In this document: positions 44,526 through 45,763 of the stretch, in pieces
How the letters are laid out: each line of letters starts with the position of its first letter
How positions within the stretch are numbered: the first letter of the stretch is position 1
Origin: JAXDLW01 sp046262515
Lineage (GTDB): Bacteria > Chloroflexota > Dormibacteria > DASZGP01
Length of the DNA stretch: 45,763 nucleotides
NCBI GenBank assembly: GCA_046262515.1
Contig: JBHEMP010000137.1
Span: forward strand, 1 to 45,763
Reading direction: 5' to 3'
The notes under the pieces: model-generated
What the model saw: the letters and a program-made list of their open reading frames with translations, nothing else
Databases searched by the model: none
Told to the model about the DNA's origin: nothing
Made by a program: the position numbers and the translations under genes

Positions 44526-45763
44526 TCAACCTGGTCCGGCTCTTGCGGCTTCCGCCTCCGCTTCGCGCAGCACGTCGGCGATCTCCGGACGGGTGAATTC
44601 CACGGGTAGTGGCTCGCCGGCTCGGAGGAGTTCTCGGACGCGCGTCCCGGAGAGGATCACCCTCTCGTCTGTGTCGTGGGGGCAGGTGCGGGTGGTGGCC
44701 ATCGCGGCGCATGCTCGGCAGAAAAAGGCGTGCTCAAACTTCAGGAGCTGAATACCGATCTCGCCCGGTTCGAACTGGTCGAAAATCTCCTGGGCGGCGT
44801 AGGTACTGTAGTAGCTGCCGACGCCCGCATGGTCCCTACCGACGATGAAGTGGGTACAGCCGTAGTTCTTTCGGACCAGGGCGTGGAACACGGCCTCCCG
44901 GGGACCCGCGTAGCGCATCGAGGCCGGGAACACCGACAGCACCACCCGGTCCGCCGGGTAGTGGTGGGCAATCAGGGCCTCATAACAGCGCATCCTCACC
45001 GAGGCGGGGATGTCGTCACCCTTGGTCTCGCCCACCAGGGGGTGGAGGAGGAGACCGTCGACCTGCTCCAGCGCCACCTTCTGGAGATATTCGTGGGCGC
45101 GGTGGACCGGGTTGCGGGTCTGGAAGCCGACGATTGTCCGCCATCCTTTTTCGCGGAAGATCGCGCGTGTCTGTCGGGGTCAGGCGGTATTCGGGAAAAT
45201 CGCCCCGGGGCACATCGATGACTTCGACCGGCCCGGCGGCCGCGTAGCCGGTTTGCTGCAGCATGCGCGCGACGCCGGGGTGAGCTTCGTCCGCGGTGGC
45301 GTAGATGTCCGCCGCCAGGCGCGAACGGTCGTAGGCGTACGTTTCCTCAACCTCGAGTACTGCGACCGCCCGGCCATTCGCCCACAGTGCCACGCGCTGC
45401 CCCTGGCGGAATTCGGCCGCCGCGCTCTTATCCACCGGGAGCAGGATGGGAAGGCTCCAAACCGTGCCGTTTGACAGGCGCATCCGCTCGGCGACTGAAA
45501 CAACGTCATCCTCGCGCATGAACCCCGTCAGCGGGCTCATGCCCCCGCCCGCCAGTAACTCCAGGTCGCTGAGAGCCCACGCGTCCAGTTCCACTGTCGG
45601 TAATGTGGCTGCCTCGGCAGCGAGTTCCTGCGCCCGGGCCGCGCCGGCTTGCCGCACGCAAAGTTTCCCCCCGTGCGGTGGGATGCCGTCGATGGGTGAT
45701 CCAGTGCCGCGGTCCCGGACCTCGACGGTCCCGCTCGGTTCCGCGGAAGCGAGGTATCCGTGC
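44526..45763 (-). pseudogene. sat: Sulfate adenylyltransferase (ATP sulfurylase), frameshifted and running off the right edge
   Basis: ATP sulfurylase activates sulfate to adenosine 5'-phosphosulfate. The N-terminal frame (from the edge, through PPHGGKL, MSPLTGFM and RLSNGTVWSLPILLPVD) ends its homology at RLTPTDTR. The next frame carries on with AIFREKGWRTIVGFQTRNPV, HRAHE, the second HxGH-type motif in GRDHAGVGSYY, and the zinc-type C-terminal segment FFCRACAAMATTRTCPH. The break lies at 45162-45167 in a CGCGCG run: one more CG pair would restore DTRAIF in one frame. This is either a sequencing or assembly slip or a real 2-bp deletion. Upstream of PPHGGKL the frame stays open to the window edge without a start codon, so the start is unknown. 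It heads the sat-ATPase-permease-met8 operon. Confidence 0.87.
45162..45167. repeat. CG dinucleotide run at the sat frameshift
   Basis: CGCGCG at the exact point where the two sulfate adenylyltransferase frames must join. One extra CG unit restores the conserved reading LTPTDTRAIF. Confidence 0.6.

Overview
The window is GC-rich, densely packed bacterial DNA. It has many TTG and GTG starts, stop/start overlaps, at least one promoter that looks leaderless, lipoprotein signals, and a MoxR/DUF58/transglutaminase-type cluster. This style fits a soil Chloroflexota or Dormibacteria-like lineage, or a deep actinobacterial one. No rRNA or single-copy marker is present, so that placement is a low-confidence inference. 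I see no tRNA, rRNA, CRISPR array, insertion sequence, phage gene or transcription factor.

Region 1 (3-11619, plus strand) reads as one operon. It starts with the end of a LivH-LivM fused permease cut by the left edge. An MFS-LivF-LivG triple fusion follows, then a MoxR ATPase, a DUF58 protein, a TgpA-like membrane protein whose transglutaminase domain has lost its catalytic residues and which carries an internal lipobox, and two further lipoproteins. A transporter is thus translationally coupled to a MoxR-type envelope module.

Region 2 (11656-29702, both strands) is an accessory carbohydrate and small-molecule region. It holds a TPR protein, a Gfo/Idh/MocA oxidoreductase, a sulfatase-fold enzyme with Thr in place of the usual Cys/Ser, three PhyH-type dioxygenases (two of them close paralogues flanking a solute-binding protein), two secreted GH26 enzymes, a GH31 glycosidase, an enolase-superfamily sugar-acid dehydratase, a beta-lactamase-fold esterase, a UlaG-like lactonase and a zinc alcohol dehydrogenase.

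Region 3 (29872-41410, plus strand) begins with an acyl-CoA ligase. After a LacI-type operator and a leaderless-type promoter comes a tight catabolic operon: a RhaD-type aldolase/dehydrogenase fusion, LutA, LutB, LutC, a YjhG/YagF-type xylonate dehydratase, an aldehyde dehydrogenase, an FAH-fold 2-keto-3-deoxy-pentonate dehydratase and an esterase. The aldolase fusion would give dihydroxyacetone phosphate and lactate, and LutABC would oxidise the lactate to pyruvate. The last three catabolic enzymes would carry xylonate to 2-oxoglutarate (lower Weimberg pathway). Sugar uptake, the first oxidation steps and the LacI regulator are not in the window.

Region 4 (41557-45763, minus strand) is a sulfate-assimilation operon: sulfate adenylyltransferase, ABC ATPase, ABC permease and a precorrin-2 dehydrogenase for siroheme. 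The first gene is broken by a 2-bp frameshift in a CG run and runs off the right edge. Just past the operon lies a relic of another catabolic operon: a 5'-truncated FAH gene followed 5 bp later by a 3'-truncated short-chain dehydrogenase.
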